Of a stretch of DNA of 14,353 nucleotides, positions 1 through 6,476 are shown one piece after another. A program made the translations under genes and the position numbers. Each line of letters starts with the position of its first letter. The first letter of the stretch is position 1. The stretch is from Thermoplasmata archaeon (GTDB taxonomy: Archaea; Thermoplasmatota; Thermoplasmata; Lutacidiplasmatales; UBA184): contig JASIDM010000126.1 of assembly GCA_030044695.1 (NCBI GenBank), forward strand, positions 1 through 14,353, in the 5' to 3' direction. Below the pieces are notes generated by a model, which saw only the letters and a list, made by a program, of their open reading frames with translations, was not told the DNA's origin and did no database searches.

Positions 1-40
1 GCCGTCGCTGTCGAGGGTCGCGTCGTTTTTGTCCGTGGCC

Positions 41-48
41 TTAAATAA
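41..48 (+). promoter_or_regulatory. TATA-like box of the ribosomal protein operon
   Basis: TTAAATAA is an isolated AT-only octamer in very GC-rich DNA and resembles the archaeal TATA element. Archaeal transcription usually starts about 25 bases downstream of the box, which would place the start near 70 and give an untranslated leader of roughly 25-30 bases before the L3 ATG at 98. A G-run at 77-83 in that leader could be a poor ribosome binding site. A run of five T at 26-30 just upstream might be the end of a terminator for a preceding gene. No clear purine-rich BRE is seen in the preceding GGCC. Confidence 0.6.
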
Positions 49-97
49 TGCACCTTTCTCCCCCGTCCTCACCGCAGGGGGGGAACCCCATCCTACC

Positions 98-1099
98 ATG
101 GCACGACGTCATCGTCCGAGGCGCGGCTCGCTCGCGTACTCGCCCCGTTCCCGCTCGGCACGCCCCCTCCCCCGGATCCGTTCCTGGCCGTCCGGACCGA
201 AGACGCCGGCGATCGAGGGCTTCGCCGGCTTCAAGGTCGGGATGACCCACGCCTTCCTCGTCGATTACCGCAAGCGGTCGACGACCGCCGGCCAGGAGGT
301 CAGCGTCCCCGTCACCGTCGTCGAGGTCCCGCCGCTCAAGATCCTCGCCGCCCGGCTCTACGCGCGGGGCCCGTACGGGCTGCGTGTCGTCGCCGAGGCG
401 TGGGCCCACGACGCCGCTCCGTCCCTCGAGCGGAGGATCCCGGAGCATCCGGCCTCCAGCGCCGAGGAGCTCGCCCGCTTCGGGCAGGCCTCGGCCGAGG
501 AGGTCCGCCTCGTCGCGCGGACCCAGCCCGAGCTCGTCACCGGCGTGCCGTCCAAGACCCCGACGCTGTTCGAGGTGAGGGTCGCCGGGGAGAAGTTCGA
601 CGAGCGGAGGGCGTTCGCCGTCCAGCAGCTCGGCCAGGAGCTCTCCGTCGACAAGGTCACCCGCGAGGGGGAGTTCGTCGACATCGTCGGCGTCACCAAG
701 GGCTTCGGCTTCCAGGGGCACATCCAGCGCTGGGGCGTGAAGCTCCAGCCGCGCAAGAACTCCAAGCACCGGCGGATGATCGGGACGCTCGGTCCCCACA
801 ACCCGAGCTTCGTCACCTACCGGATCCCCCAGGCCGGTCAGCAAGGCTACCACCGCCGGACGCAGTTCAACCTGCGCGTGCTCAAGGTCGTCCGCGACCC
901 GAAGACCGATCCGCTCACGCCGGCGGGGGGGTTCCCGCACTACGGCGAGGTCCGCAGCGCCTGCGTCGTCCTCCACGGCTCGATCCCCGGCCCGGCGAAG
1001 CGCCTGGTGCGCTTCCGGGCCCCGATCCGCAGCCGCGTCGCCTCCGTCGAGAAGGTCGACGTGCGCTACCTCAGCACGCGCTCGAAGCAGGGAGCATGA
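98..1099 (+). CDS. rpl3: 50S ribosomal protein L3 (uL3), archaeal type
   Basis: Large-subunit protein that binds 23S rRNA near the peptidyl transferase centre and helps start 50S assembly. The 333-residue product begins MARRHRPRRGSLAYSPRSRS, the typical archaeal/eukaryotic L3 N-terminus. It has GFAGFKVGMTH at 41-51 and the central extension reaching toward the catalytic centre at about 195-260 (VGVTKGFGFQGHIQRWG, then GTLGPHNPS). Length matches archaeal L3. The ATG at 98 is chosen because the family N-terminus starts there; an in-frame TTG at 29 would precede the predicted transcription start and add non-family sequence. First gene of the operon; its TGA overlaps the L4 start by four bases. 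Confidence 0.98.
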   Translation: MARRHRPRRGSLAYSPRSRSARPLPRIRSWPSGPKTPAIEGFAGFKVGMTHAFLVDYRKRSTTAGQEVSVPVTVVEVPPLKILAARLYARGPYGLRVVAEAWAHDAAPSLERRIPEHPASSAEELARFGQASAEEVRLVARTQPELVTGVPSKTPTLFEVRVAGEKFDERRAFAVQQLGQELSVDKVTREGEFVDIVGVTKGFGFQGHIQRWGVKLQPRKNSKHRRMIGTLGPHNPSFVTYRIPQAGQQGYHRRTQFNLRVLKVVRDPKTDPLTPAGGFPHYGEVRSACVVLHGSIPGPAKRLVRFRAPIRSRVASVEKVDVRYLSTRSKQGA

Positions 1100-1929
1100 C
1101 GCCGTCCCGCGCTCCCGCCGAGGCGCCGCCCGCCGCCGGGCCGGGTCCCCACCACCGCGCCCACGTCCTCGGGATCGACGGCAAGTCCCGGGCGACGCTC
1201 GCCCTGCCGCTGGCGTTCTCGCTCCCCGTGCGGCCCGACCTGATCCGGCGGGCCGTGGTCGCCGCGCAGTCCCACCGCATCCAGCCTCACGCCACCAGTC
1301 CGACCGCCGGGGTCCGCCACTCCGTGGAGTGGTCCGGCAAGGGCAAGGGGGTCTCGAGGACGCCGCGGCTGATGGGTTCGATGCGCGGCGCCCAGGCCCC
1401 GAACACCGTCGGCGGCCGGCCCGCGCACCCTCCGACCGTCGACCGGATCTGGGCGAAGAAGATCAACCGGCGCGAGCGCCAGCTCGCGTTCGCCTCCGCG
1501 CTCGCGGCGACCCGCGAGGCGAAGCTCGCCTCGGCCCGGGGCCACCTCGTGCCCCACGGAGCGACCCTCCCGTACGTCCTCGACGATCCGGTCGAGGACC
1601 TCCGGACCGCGAAGGACGCCCGGAGCGTCCTCGTCTCCCTCGAGCTTTGGCCCGACGTGCGCCGGGCCCAGGCGTCCACGCACCTCCACGGCTCGGGCCG
1701 GGCCCGCCGGCGGGGCCGCGTGCGGACGACGCGTCGGAGCCTGCTCGTCGTCACCAGCCAGGCCGGCCAGGGGGTCGGCTTCCGCAACCTCGCGGGGGTC
1801 GACGTCGTGCCCGTCGGGCGGCTGTCGACCGAGGACCTCGCCCCCGGCGGCTCGCCCGGACGACTGACCCTGTTCTCCCGGGGCGCCGTCGAGGGGCTGC
1901 GCGCCCGGCTCGGGGAGGCGCCTCCATGA
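1096..1929 (+). CDS. rpl4: 50S ribosomal protein L4 (uL4), archaeal L4P/L4e type
   Basis: Large-subunit protein whose long loop lines the peptide exit tunnel. The 277-residue product has an archaeal core beginning VLGIDGKSRATLALP at about 24 and the tunnel loop region around 60-120 (SGKGKGVSRTPRLMGSMRGA, then GGRPAHPP). C-terminal RNase-fold segments follow (SLLVVTSQAGQGVGFRNLAGVDVV). About 20 N-terminal residues are a Pro/Ala-rich extension of no recognisable function. The ATG overlaps the L3 stop as ATGA, implying translational coupling. The reading frame stays open upstream inside L3, but that part is an out-of-frame shadow. Confidence 0.97.
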   Translation: MTPSRAPAEAPPAAGPGPHHRAHVLGIDGKSRATLALPLAFSLPVRPDLIRRAVVAAQSHRIQPHATSPTAGVRHSVEWSGKGKGVSRTPRLMGSMRGAQAPNTVGGRPAHPPTVDRIWAKKINRRERQLAFASALAATREAKLASARGHLVPHGATLPYVLDDPVEDLRTAKDARSVLVSLELWPDVRRAQASTHLHGSGRARRRGRVRTTRRSLLVVTSQAGQGVGFRNLAGVDVVPVGRLSTEDLAPGGSPGRLTLFSRGAVEGLRARLGEAPP

Positions 1930-2189
1930 CCGAGCTCCGCCACCGGATCATCCTGCACGCCTACGTCACCGAGAAGTCGATGGACGAGATGGAGCGGCAG
2001 AACAAGCTCGAGTTCGTCGTCGACCGCCGGGCCGACCGCGCCGAGATCCGGCGCGCCGTCGAGCAGACGTACCAGTGCAAGGTCGCCAAGGTGACGACCA
2101 AGACCGTCATCTCGGGCAAGATCGCCACGGTGCGGTTCGCGAAGGGCTACTCCGCCGAGGACATCGGCAGCCGCGCGGGAGTGTTCTGA
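1926..2189 (+). CDS. rpl23: 50S ribosomal protein L23 (uL23)
   Basis: Protein at the peptide tunnel exit and a docking site for SRP and the translocon. The 87-residue product is the usual archaeal length. It shows the family pattern: YVTEKSMDEMERQNKLEFVVDRRADR near the N-terminus, then the conserved V-(E/Q)-x-x-(Y/F)-x-x-K-V-x-K-V-x-T segment (VEQTYQCKVAKVTT), and a C-terminus ending in a short strand and KGYSAEDIGSRAGVF. It starts in a four-base ATGA overlap with L4, and its own stop shares one base with the L2 start (TGATG). Nothing unusual was seen. Confidence 0.97.
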   Translation: MTELRHRIILHAYVTEKSMDEMERQNKLEFVVDRRADRAEIRRAVEQTYQCKVAKVTTKTVISGKIATVRFAKGYSAEDIGSRAGVF

Positions 2190-2917
2190 TGGGGAAGCGG
2201 ATCGGCTCGCGCCGACGTGGCGCGGGCACGGGCGCCTACACCTCGCCCAGCCACCGGCACCACGGGGCGATCGCCCTGCCGCCGCCGACGCTCGTCGGGA
2301 CGGCGACCGTCCTCGAGATCCGCCCGGCGCCGGGGCGCACCGCCCCGGTCGCGTCGGTCGCGACGCCGGACGGGGGTCGGCTCGACATCCTCGCCCCCGC
2401 GGGGATCGCCACCGGCGACGTCATCGCCCTGGGGGAGGGGAAGGTCGACCGCGGCTCGATCCTGCCGCTCGCCCGGATCCCCGACGGGACGCTCGTCTCC
2501 AACCTGGAGGTGAAGCCGTTCGACGGCGGCCGCCTGGTCCGCGCCGCCGGGACGAGCGCGCTCGTCGTCGCGCACGCCGGCAGCGAGGTGACGATCCAGT
2601 TGCCGAGCGGGCGGTTCAAGCAGTTCCTCGCCACCTGCCGGGCCGAGGTCGGCGCCGTCGCGGGGGGCGGACGCCACGAGCGCCCGATCGTCAAGGCCGG
2701 CAAGAAGGTCTGGTCGGTCCGCTCGCTCGCCCGCGCCGCGTTCAAGGTCCGCGGCGTGGCGATGAACCCCGTCAACCACCCGTTCGGCGGCGGCGCGCAC
2801 CAGCACGTCGGCCGTCCGAGCACGGTGAAGAGCGGCACCTGGCCGGGCGCCAAGGTCGGCCGGTTCTCCCGATCCCAGTCGCGGGCGCGCCGCAAGCTGC
2901 GCGAGCAGGAGCGCTAG
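2189..2917 (+). CDS. rpl2: 50S ribosomal protein L2 (uL2)
   Basis: Core 23S rRNA-binding protein needed for subunit association and peptidyl transferase centre formation. The 242-residue product starts MGKRIGSRRRGAGTGAYTSP, typical of archaeal L2. It carries the hallmark C-terminal motif GVAMNPVNHPFGGG, with the universally conserved histidine at residue 197, followed by HQHVGRPST. The usual family sequence is NPVDHPFGGG, so the Asp is Asn here. It overlaps L23 by one base and is followed by S19 after four bases. Confidence 0.98.
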   Translation: MGKRIGSRRRGAGTGAYTSPSHRHHGAIALPPPTLVGTATVLEIRPAPGRTAPVASVATPDGGRLDILAPAGIATGDVIALGEGKVDRGSILPLARIPDGTLVSNLEVKPFDGGRLVRAAGTSALVVAHAGSEVTIQLPSGRFKQFLATCRAEVGAVAGGGRHERPIVKAGKKVWSVRSLARAAFKVRGVAMNPVNHPFGGGAHQHVGRPSTVKSGTWPGAKVGRFSRSQSRARRKLREQER

Positions 2918-2921
2918 GCCG

Positions 2922-3347
2922 ATGCCGAAGGCCCGACGGGCGAAGAAGGTCGAGGCGCGGCGCAAGCGCGAGTTCAGCCTGCGGGGGAAGAGCCTCGAGG
3001 AGCTGCGGGCGATGAGCCTCGAGACGCTCGCCCAGGTCCTGAACGCCCGGGCCCGGCGCTCGATCCGCCGCGGCTTCAACGACGAGACGAGCCGCTTCTT
3101 CGAGCGGATGCGTTCGACCCCGACGGAGAAGACCGTCCGGACCCACTGCCGGGACGCCCTCGTCCTGCCGGCCCACGTCGGCCGGAAGGTCGCCGTCCAC
3201 AACGGCAAGGAGTTCAAGGAGCTCGAGGTCCGCCCCGAGATGATCGGCCACTACTACGGCGAGTTCGCCCTCACCCGCCGGTTCGAGAAGCACTCCGGAC
3301 CCGGCGTCGGCGCGACGCGCTCGTCCAAGTTCATGCCGCTGAAGTAG
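2922..3347 (+). CDS. rps19: 30S ribosomal protein S19 (uS19)
   Basis: Small-subunit head protein near the A-site finger and tRNA. The 141-residue product has the archaeal N-terminal basic/helical extension, then the universal core: TVRTHCRDALVLPAHVGRKV, VAVHNGKEFKELEVRPEMIG and the C-terminal YGEFALTRRFEKHSGPGVGA. Length fits archaeal S19 (bacterial S19 is about 90). The ATG is four bases after the L2 stop, with an AGGAG-like sequence inside the end of L2. Ten bases separate it from L22. Confidence 0.97.
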   Translation: MPKARRAKKVEARRKREFSLRGKSLEELRAMSLETLAQVLNARARRSIRRGFNDETSRFFERMRSTPTEKTVRTHCRDALVLPAHVGRKVAVHNGKEFKELEVRPEMIGHYYGEFALTRRFEKHSGPGVGATRSSKFMPLK

Positions 3348-3357
3348 GTCGAGGACG

Positions 3358-3816
3358 ATGCGCGGCTACACCTACCAGGCGGAGTCCGGGGTGAGCGTCG
3401 CCCGGGCCCGGGGGCTCGAGCTCCCGATCTCCCCGAAGAAGACCTACGAGGTCCTCAACGCGATCCGCGGGCTCCCCGTCGAGCGGGCGCGCGATCTGCT
3501 GGAGCAGGTCGTCGCCCTGAAGCGCGCCGTCCCGTTCCGTCGCTACAACCAGGAGACCGCCCACCACCGGCGCACCGGGCCGGGCCGGTACCCGAAGAAG
3601 GTCGCCACCCAGGTGCTCAGCGTCCTCCGCAACGCCGAGGAGAACGCCGAGTACGAGGGGATGGACGCCGAGCGCCTGTTCGTCAAGGTCGCGTCGAGCT
3701 CGCGCGGCCGCATCCTGAAGACGACGATGCCCCGGGCCCACGGCCACGCCACGGCCTGGAACGAGCAGACGACGAACGTCGAGATCGTGCTCGCCGAGCG
3801 GGCGGTGACGTCGTGA
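3358..3816 (+). CDS. rpl22: 50S ribosomal protein L22 (uL22), archaeal type
   Basis: Large-subunit protein whose beta-hairpin lines the peptide exit tunnel. The 152-residue product has the archaeal pattern: an N-terminal SPKKTYEVLNAIRGLPVERA helix, ALKRAVPFRRYNQETAHHR, the NAEENAEYEGMDAERLFV helix, and the tunnel hairpin GRILKTTMPRAHGHATAWN before the final strand NVEIVLAER. Length is normal. It has a GAGG ribosome binding site at 3351-3354. The stop overlaps the S3 GTG start by four bases. Confidence 0.97.
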   Translation: MRGYTYQAESGVSVARARGLELPISPKKTYEVLNAIRGLPVERARDLLEQVVALKRAVPFRRYNQETAHHRRTGPGRYPKKVATQVLSVLRNAEENAEYEGMDAERLFVKVASSSRGRILKTTMPRAHGHATAWNEQTTNVEIVLAERAVTS

Positions 3817-4493
3817 GCGGCGAGCGCAAGGTGATCCAGGAGCGGATGCGGCGCGTCCTGCTGAAGGACTACCTCGTCCACGAGAGCGCCCGGGCCGGCT
3901 TCGGCGGCCTCGACATCGTCCGCACGCCGATGGGCACCCGCGTGACCCTCGTCTGCGAGCGCCCCGGGATCCTGATCGGTCACCGCGGCGAGCTCATTAA
4001 GCGCCTCACCGAGGACATCCAGGCCCGGTTCAACCTCGACAACCCCCAGATCGAGGTCCAAGAGGAGCGCCAGCCGAGCCTCAACGCCCAGTTGATGAGC
4101 GAGAAGCTCGCCTCGACCCTCGAGCGGGGCTGGCACTTCCGCCGGGCCGGCCATTCCACGGTGCGGCGGATCATGGAGGCCGGCGCCCGCGGCTGCCAGG
4201 TGATCCTGTCGGGGAAGCTCACCGGCGAGCGGCACCGGACCGAACGGTTCAAATCCGGCACGATCAAGTACTGCGGCGAGGCGGCCCACCTCTGGATGGA
4301 CAAGGGGTTCTACCAGGCGCGCCTCAAGCCCGGCGTCATCGGCGTCAACGTCTGGATCATGCGTCCGACGGCGAAGCTGCCGGACGAGATCGTCGTGAAG
4401 AGCGTCGCCGAGGCGCGGCCGGCCCCGCTGGCGGCGCCGGTCGCCGAGGGCGCCCCTCCGCCCCCGGGTGGCAGCGTCGCGGGGGCGGCATGA
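3813..4493 (+). CDS. rps3: 30S ribosomal protein S3 (uS3) with low-complexity C-terminal tail
   Basis: Small-subunit protein at the mRNA entry channel. The 226-residue product has an N-terminal KH type II domain with the RNA-binding GxxG loop as GHRG at 56-59 (PGILIGHRGELIKRL) and the S3 C-terminal domain at about 95-196 (SGKLTGERHRTERFKSGTIK, GVIGVNVWIMRP). About 25 residues after 201 are Ala/Pro/Gly-rich and probably disordered. The start is GTG at 3813, in a GTGA overlap with the L22 stop. It is supported by GGTGA at 3804-3808 with a 4-base spacer. Confidence 0.97.
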   Translation: MSGERKVIQERMRRVLLKDYLVHESARAGFGGLDIVRTPMGTRVTLVCERPGILIGHRGELIKRLTEDIQARFNLDNPQIEVQEERQPSLNAQLMSEKLASTLERGWHFRRAGHSTVRRIMEAGARGCQVILSGKLTGERHRTERFKSGTIKYCGEAAHLWMDKGFYQARLKPGVIGVNVWIMRPTAKLPDEIVVKSVAEARPAPLAAPVAEGAPPPPGGSVAGAA

Positions 4494-4732
4494 CGCTGTC
4501 CCGGATGCGCGAGCTGCGCGAGCTCTCCGACGACGACCTCCGGCGCAAGATCGCCGAGGCCGAGAACGATCTCCTGCGCGAGCGCGGCGTCGCCGCCATG
4601 GGCGGTGCGCCCCCGAGCCCCGGGCGGATGCGGGCGCTCCGGACCAACGTCGCCCGCGCCCTCACGGTCCTCAACGAACGGTCGATCGCCGACGCAGCGA
4701 AGGGAGCCCGTCGTCCGGCGGGGTCCCGGTGA
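4490..4732 (+). CDS. rpl29: 50S ribosomal protein L29 (uL29)
   Basis: Small two-helix protein at the tunnel exit beside L23. The 80-residue product shows the archaeal L29 pattern: MRELRELSDDDLRRKIAEAE, LLRERGVAAMGGAPPSPGR and an ending RTNVARALTVLNER. The archaeal insertion between the helices (GGAPPSPGRMR) is present. It starts in an ATGA overlap with S3. Its last codons and stop lie within the GGTGA sequence that appears to be the ribosome binding site of rnp1. About 15 residues after the last conserved helix are variable. Confidence 0.95.
   Translation: MTLSRMRELRELSDDDLRRKIAEAENDLLRERGVAAMGGAPPSPGRMRALRTNVARALTVLNERSIADAAKGARRPAGSR
4728..4732 (+). promoter_or_regulatory. Ribosome binding site (GGTGA) fixing the rnp1 start
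   Basis: GGTGA matches the part of the archaeal Shine-Dalgarno sequence complementary to the 16S rRNA 3' end. It lies four bases before GTG 4737 and includes the L29 stop codon TGA. The GTG at 4729, embedded in this site, is in a different frame from rnp1 and is rejected as its start. Confidence 0.6.
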
Positions 4733-4736
4733 GCCT

Positions 4737-5063
4737 GTGCGCGCGCGCCGGCCCGACCCTCGCGAGCTTCCCACGGACGAGCGCCTCGCCCTCGCCGGCG
4801 AGCTGATCGGCGCCTCGATCGAGGTCCCCGCTGGCCCCGGTCGCGCCCGCGCGGTCGCGGGGACGATCGTCGACGAGACCCTCGGCACGTTCGTCATCCG
4901 CCCGGTCGACGGCGGGCGAACGGTCCGGCTCCCGAAGGCCGGGCTCACCGGCACCCTCGGCGTCGCGGAGCGAGAGTTACCGTTAAGAGGCGACCTCCTT
5001 CGCGTGCGTCCCGAGGACCGGACCAAGCGGCTGCTCGCCGGGGGTCCCCGGAGGCCTCGATGA
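4737..5063 (+). CDS. rnp1: Ribonuclease P protein component 1 (Rpp29/Pop4 homologue)
   Basis: Protein subunit of archaeal RNase P, which removes 5' leaders from pre-tRNA; Rpp29 pairs with Rpp21. The 108-residue product has the family Sm-like barrel: ELIGASIEV at 22-30, AGTIVDETLGTFVI at 41-54, VRLPKAG at 63-69 and the closing GDLLRVRPEDRTKRL at 85-99. Position between L29 and S17 is the conserved archaeal location. GTG 4737 is chosen for the GGTGA site four bases upstream and for normal family length; in-frame ATGs further upstream lie inside L29. Oddity: codons at 4977-4988 read TTA CCG TTA AGA, very unlike the GC-ending codon use elsewhere. The annotated sui1-like gene found nearby in some archaea is absent. 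Confidence 0.93.
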   Translation: MRARRPDPRELPTDERLALAGELIGASIEVPAGPGRARAVAGTIVDETLGTFVIRPVDGGRTVRLPKAGLTGTLGVAERELPLRGDLLRVRPEDRTKRLLAGGPRRPR

Positions 5064-5488
5064 CCCCTGCACGTGCTGCGTCCGCGCCCCGCGCCCGCGA
5101 CATCGGCCTCGAGGTCCGGGCCCCGAAGGCTCGGTGCGACGACCGCCACTGCCCCTTCCACGGCCGGCTCCCCGTCCGGGGCCAGACCCTCGAGGGGATC
5201 GTCGTCTCGGCCGCCATGCAGCGGACGGCCGTCGTGGAGCGCACGCTGCTGCACTACGTCCCGAAGTTCGAGCGGTACGAGAAGCGGCGCCGACGGTACC
5301 TGGCCCACGCCCCGCCGTGCCTCCACGTCACGGTCGGCCACCGGGTCCGGATCGCCGAGACCCGCCCGCTCTCCAAGCTCGTCGCCTTCTGCATCGTCGC
5401 CGACCTCGGGGAGGCGGCGCGTCGGGTCCGCGGCGAGGAGACGGCCCGGCCGGCCGAGACCGAGGCGCCCGGCGAGGGGTCCGCATGA
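5060..5488 (+). CDS. rps17: 30S ribosomal protein S17 (uS17), archaeal type
   Basis: Primary 16S rRNA-binding protein of the small subunit. The 142-residue product has the archaeal signature ARDIGLEV, then CDDRHCPFHGRLPVRG at 26-41, HYVPKFERYEKRRRR, and the end of the OB fold GHRVRIAETRPLSKLVAF. The archaeal CxxxxCPFHG cysteines are at 26 and 31, with another Cys at 87. The core ends near 115; about 27 extra residues form an acidic, Ala/Pro-containing tail. The start is an ATGA overlap with rnp1, and GGAGG at 5050-5054 gives a 5-base spacer. Confidence 0.97.
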   Translation: MTPARAASAPRARDIGLEVRAPKARCDDRHCPFHGRLPVRGQTLEGIVVSAAMQRTAVVERTLLHYVPKFERYEKRRRRYLAHAPPCLHVTVGHRVRIAETRPLSKLVAFCIVADLGEAARRVRGEETARPAETEAPGEGSA

Positions 5489-5883
5489 AGGGCCTCGCCG
5501 GACGCCGCGGCCGGGGCCTTCCCAAGGGGGCCCGCCTCGAGTGTGTCGACAACACCGGCGCCAAGGTCGTCGAGATCATCGCCGTGCGCAACTGGCACGG
5601 GACCCACCGCCGCTACCCGCGGGCCGGGATCGCCGACCTCGTGATCGTCTCCGTGAAGAAGGGGACGCCCGAGATGCGGCGGCAGGTCCTGCACGCCGTG
5701 ATCGTCCGGGCCCGGTCGCCGATGCGGCGCCCGGACGGCACGCGGCTGCAGTTCGAGGACAACGCCGCGGTGATCACGACGGAGACCGGCGAGATCAAGG
5801 GCTCGCAGATCAAGGGACCGGTGGCGAAGGAGGCCGCGGAGCGCTGGCCCCGCATCGCCGCCGCCTCCTCGATCATCGTCTAG
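5485..5883 (+). CDS. rpl14: 50S ribosomal protein L14 (uL14)
   Basis: Interface protein of the large subunit, part of an intersubunit bridge. The 132-residue product has the universal motifs: CVDNTGAKVVEIIAVRNWHG, ADLVIVSVKKGTPEMRRQV, HAVIVRARSPMRRPDGTRLQ and FEDNAAVITTETGEIKGSQI, ending PRIAAASSIIV as in archaeal L14. Length is typical. It starts in an ATGA overlap with S17. Its TAG stop is directly followed by the strong L24 ribosome binding site. Confidence 0.98.
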   Translation: MKGLAGRRGRGLPKGARLECVDNTGAKVVEIIAVRNWHGTHRRYPRAGIADLVIVSVKKGTPEMRRQVLHAVIVRARSPMRRPDGTRLQFEDNAAVITTETGEIKGSQIKGPVAKEAAERWPRIAAASSIIV

Positions 5884-5889
5884 GGAGGT
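5884..5889 (+). promoter_or_regulatory. Ribosome binding site (GGAGGT) fixing the L24 GTG start
   Basis: GGAGGT sits immediately after the L14 stop codon and eight bases before GTG 5898. It decides the L24 start, since the reading frame has no stop for a long way upstream and the next in-frame ATG (residue 27) would remove the conserved N-terminus. Confidence 0.7.
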
Positions 5890-5897
5890 CGACGATC

Positions 5898-6476
5898 GTG
5901 CGTTCCTCGCCCCACGCCCCCCGCCGTCAGCGACGCGCGGTCTTCCAGGCCCCGATCCACGAGCGGCGCCTACGGATGACGGTCCCGCTCTCGCGGGAGC
6001 TCCGCCAGCGGTTCCGCCGCCGCCACGTGCCGATCCGCAAGGGCGACACGGTCCGCATCCTCTCGGGGAGCTACGCCGGCCGCGAGGAGCGGGTCGCCAA
6101 GGTCTGGCGGCGGTCGTACGCCGTCACCATCGAAGGGGTGACGCTGAAGACGGCGGAGGAGAAGCTGAAGCCGCTCACGCTCAAGACGTCGCACCTCGTG
6201 ATCACCCGCCTCAACCTCGCCGATCCCTGGCGCCGCCGGTCGCTCCACGTCCGCGAGGAGGAGGTCACCCCCGAGGAGCGGGGCAAGCTCCCCGAGGGCG
6301 AGGCCGCGCCGGCGACCGGGCCCGCGGCGGCGACGGACGCCGCCCCCTCCGCGGCCCCGGCGCCGAACCCCGCGGCCGACGACGAGGAGGACGCCGCGGA
6401 CGTCGACGAGGCTCCCGCGACGGTCGCTCCCCCGCCCAAGCGCCGGCGCTCCGCGCCGGCCCCGGAGGCCCCATGA
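5898..6476 (+). CDS. rpl24: 50S ribosomal protein L24 (uL24) with long C-terminal extension
   Basis: KOW-domain protein that helps initiate 50S assembly and lies near the tunnel exit. The 192-residue product has the archaeal N-terminus (PRRQRRAVFQAPIHERR at 8-24), the LSRELRQRFR segment, and the KOW motif at about 44-75 (PIRKGDTVRILSGSYAGREE). The conserved core ends near 120-130, the usual archaeal length. A further 60 or so residues (131-192) are low complexity: an Ala/Pro stretch, an acidic patch DDEEDAADVDE at 161-171, and a basic PPPKRRRS cluster at 178-185. GTG start with a good Shine-Dalgarno; stop overlaps the S4e start. Confidence 0.95.
   Translation: MRSSPHAPRRQRRAVFQAPIHERRLRMTVPLSRELRQRFRRRHVPIRKGDTVRILSGSYAGREERVAKVWRRSYAVTIEGVTLKTAEEKLKPLTLKTSHLVITRLNLADPWRRRSLHVREEEVTPEERGKLPEGEAAPATGPAAATDAAPSAAPAPNPAADDEEDAADVDEAPATVAPPPKRRRSAPAPEAP

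Noticed and set aside
29..97. In-frame upstream TTG start for L3 adding 23 residues
   Set aside because: It overlaps the predicted TATA box and lies before the likely transcription start, and the extra residues are not part of the L3 family N-terminus.
41..976. Long minus-strand open frame opposite L3 (311 codons)
   Set aside because: It is a GC-rich shadow of L3 with no recognisable domain; high GC keeps antisense frames open.
400..1095. Open frame upstream of L4, in frame with it
   Set aside because: It lies wholly inside L3 in another frame and its translation is Arg/Pro/Ala-rich with no family similarity; L4 begins at 1096.
2147..3217. 356-codon minus-strand open frame opposite L2 and S19
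   Set aside because: The plus strand encodes clearly conserved L2 and S19; the antisense translation is low-complexity shadow sequence.
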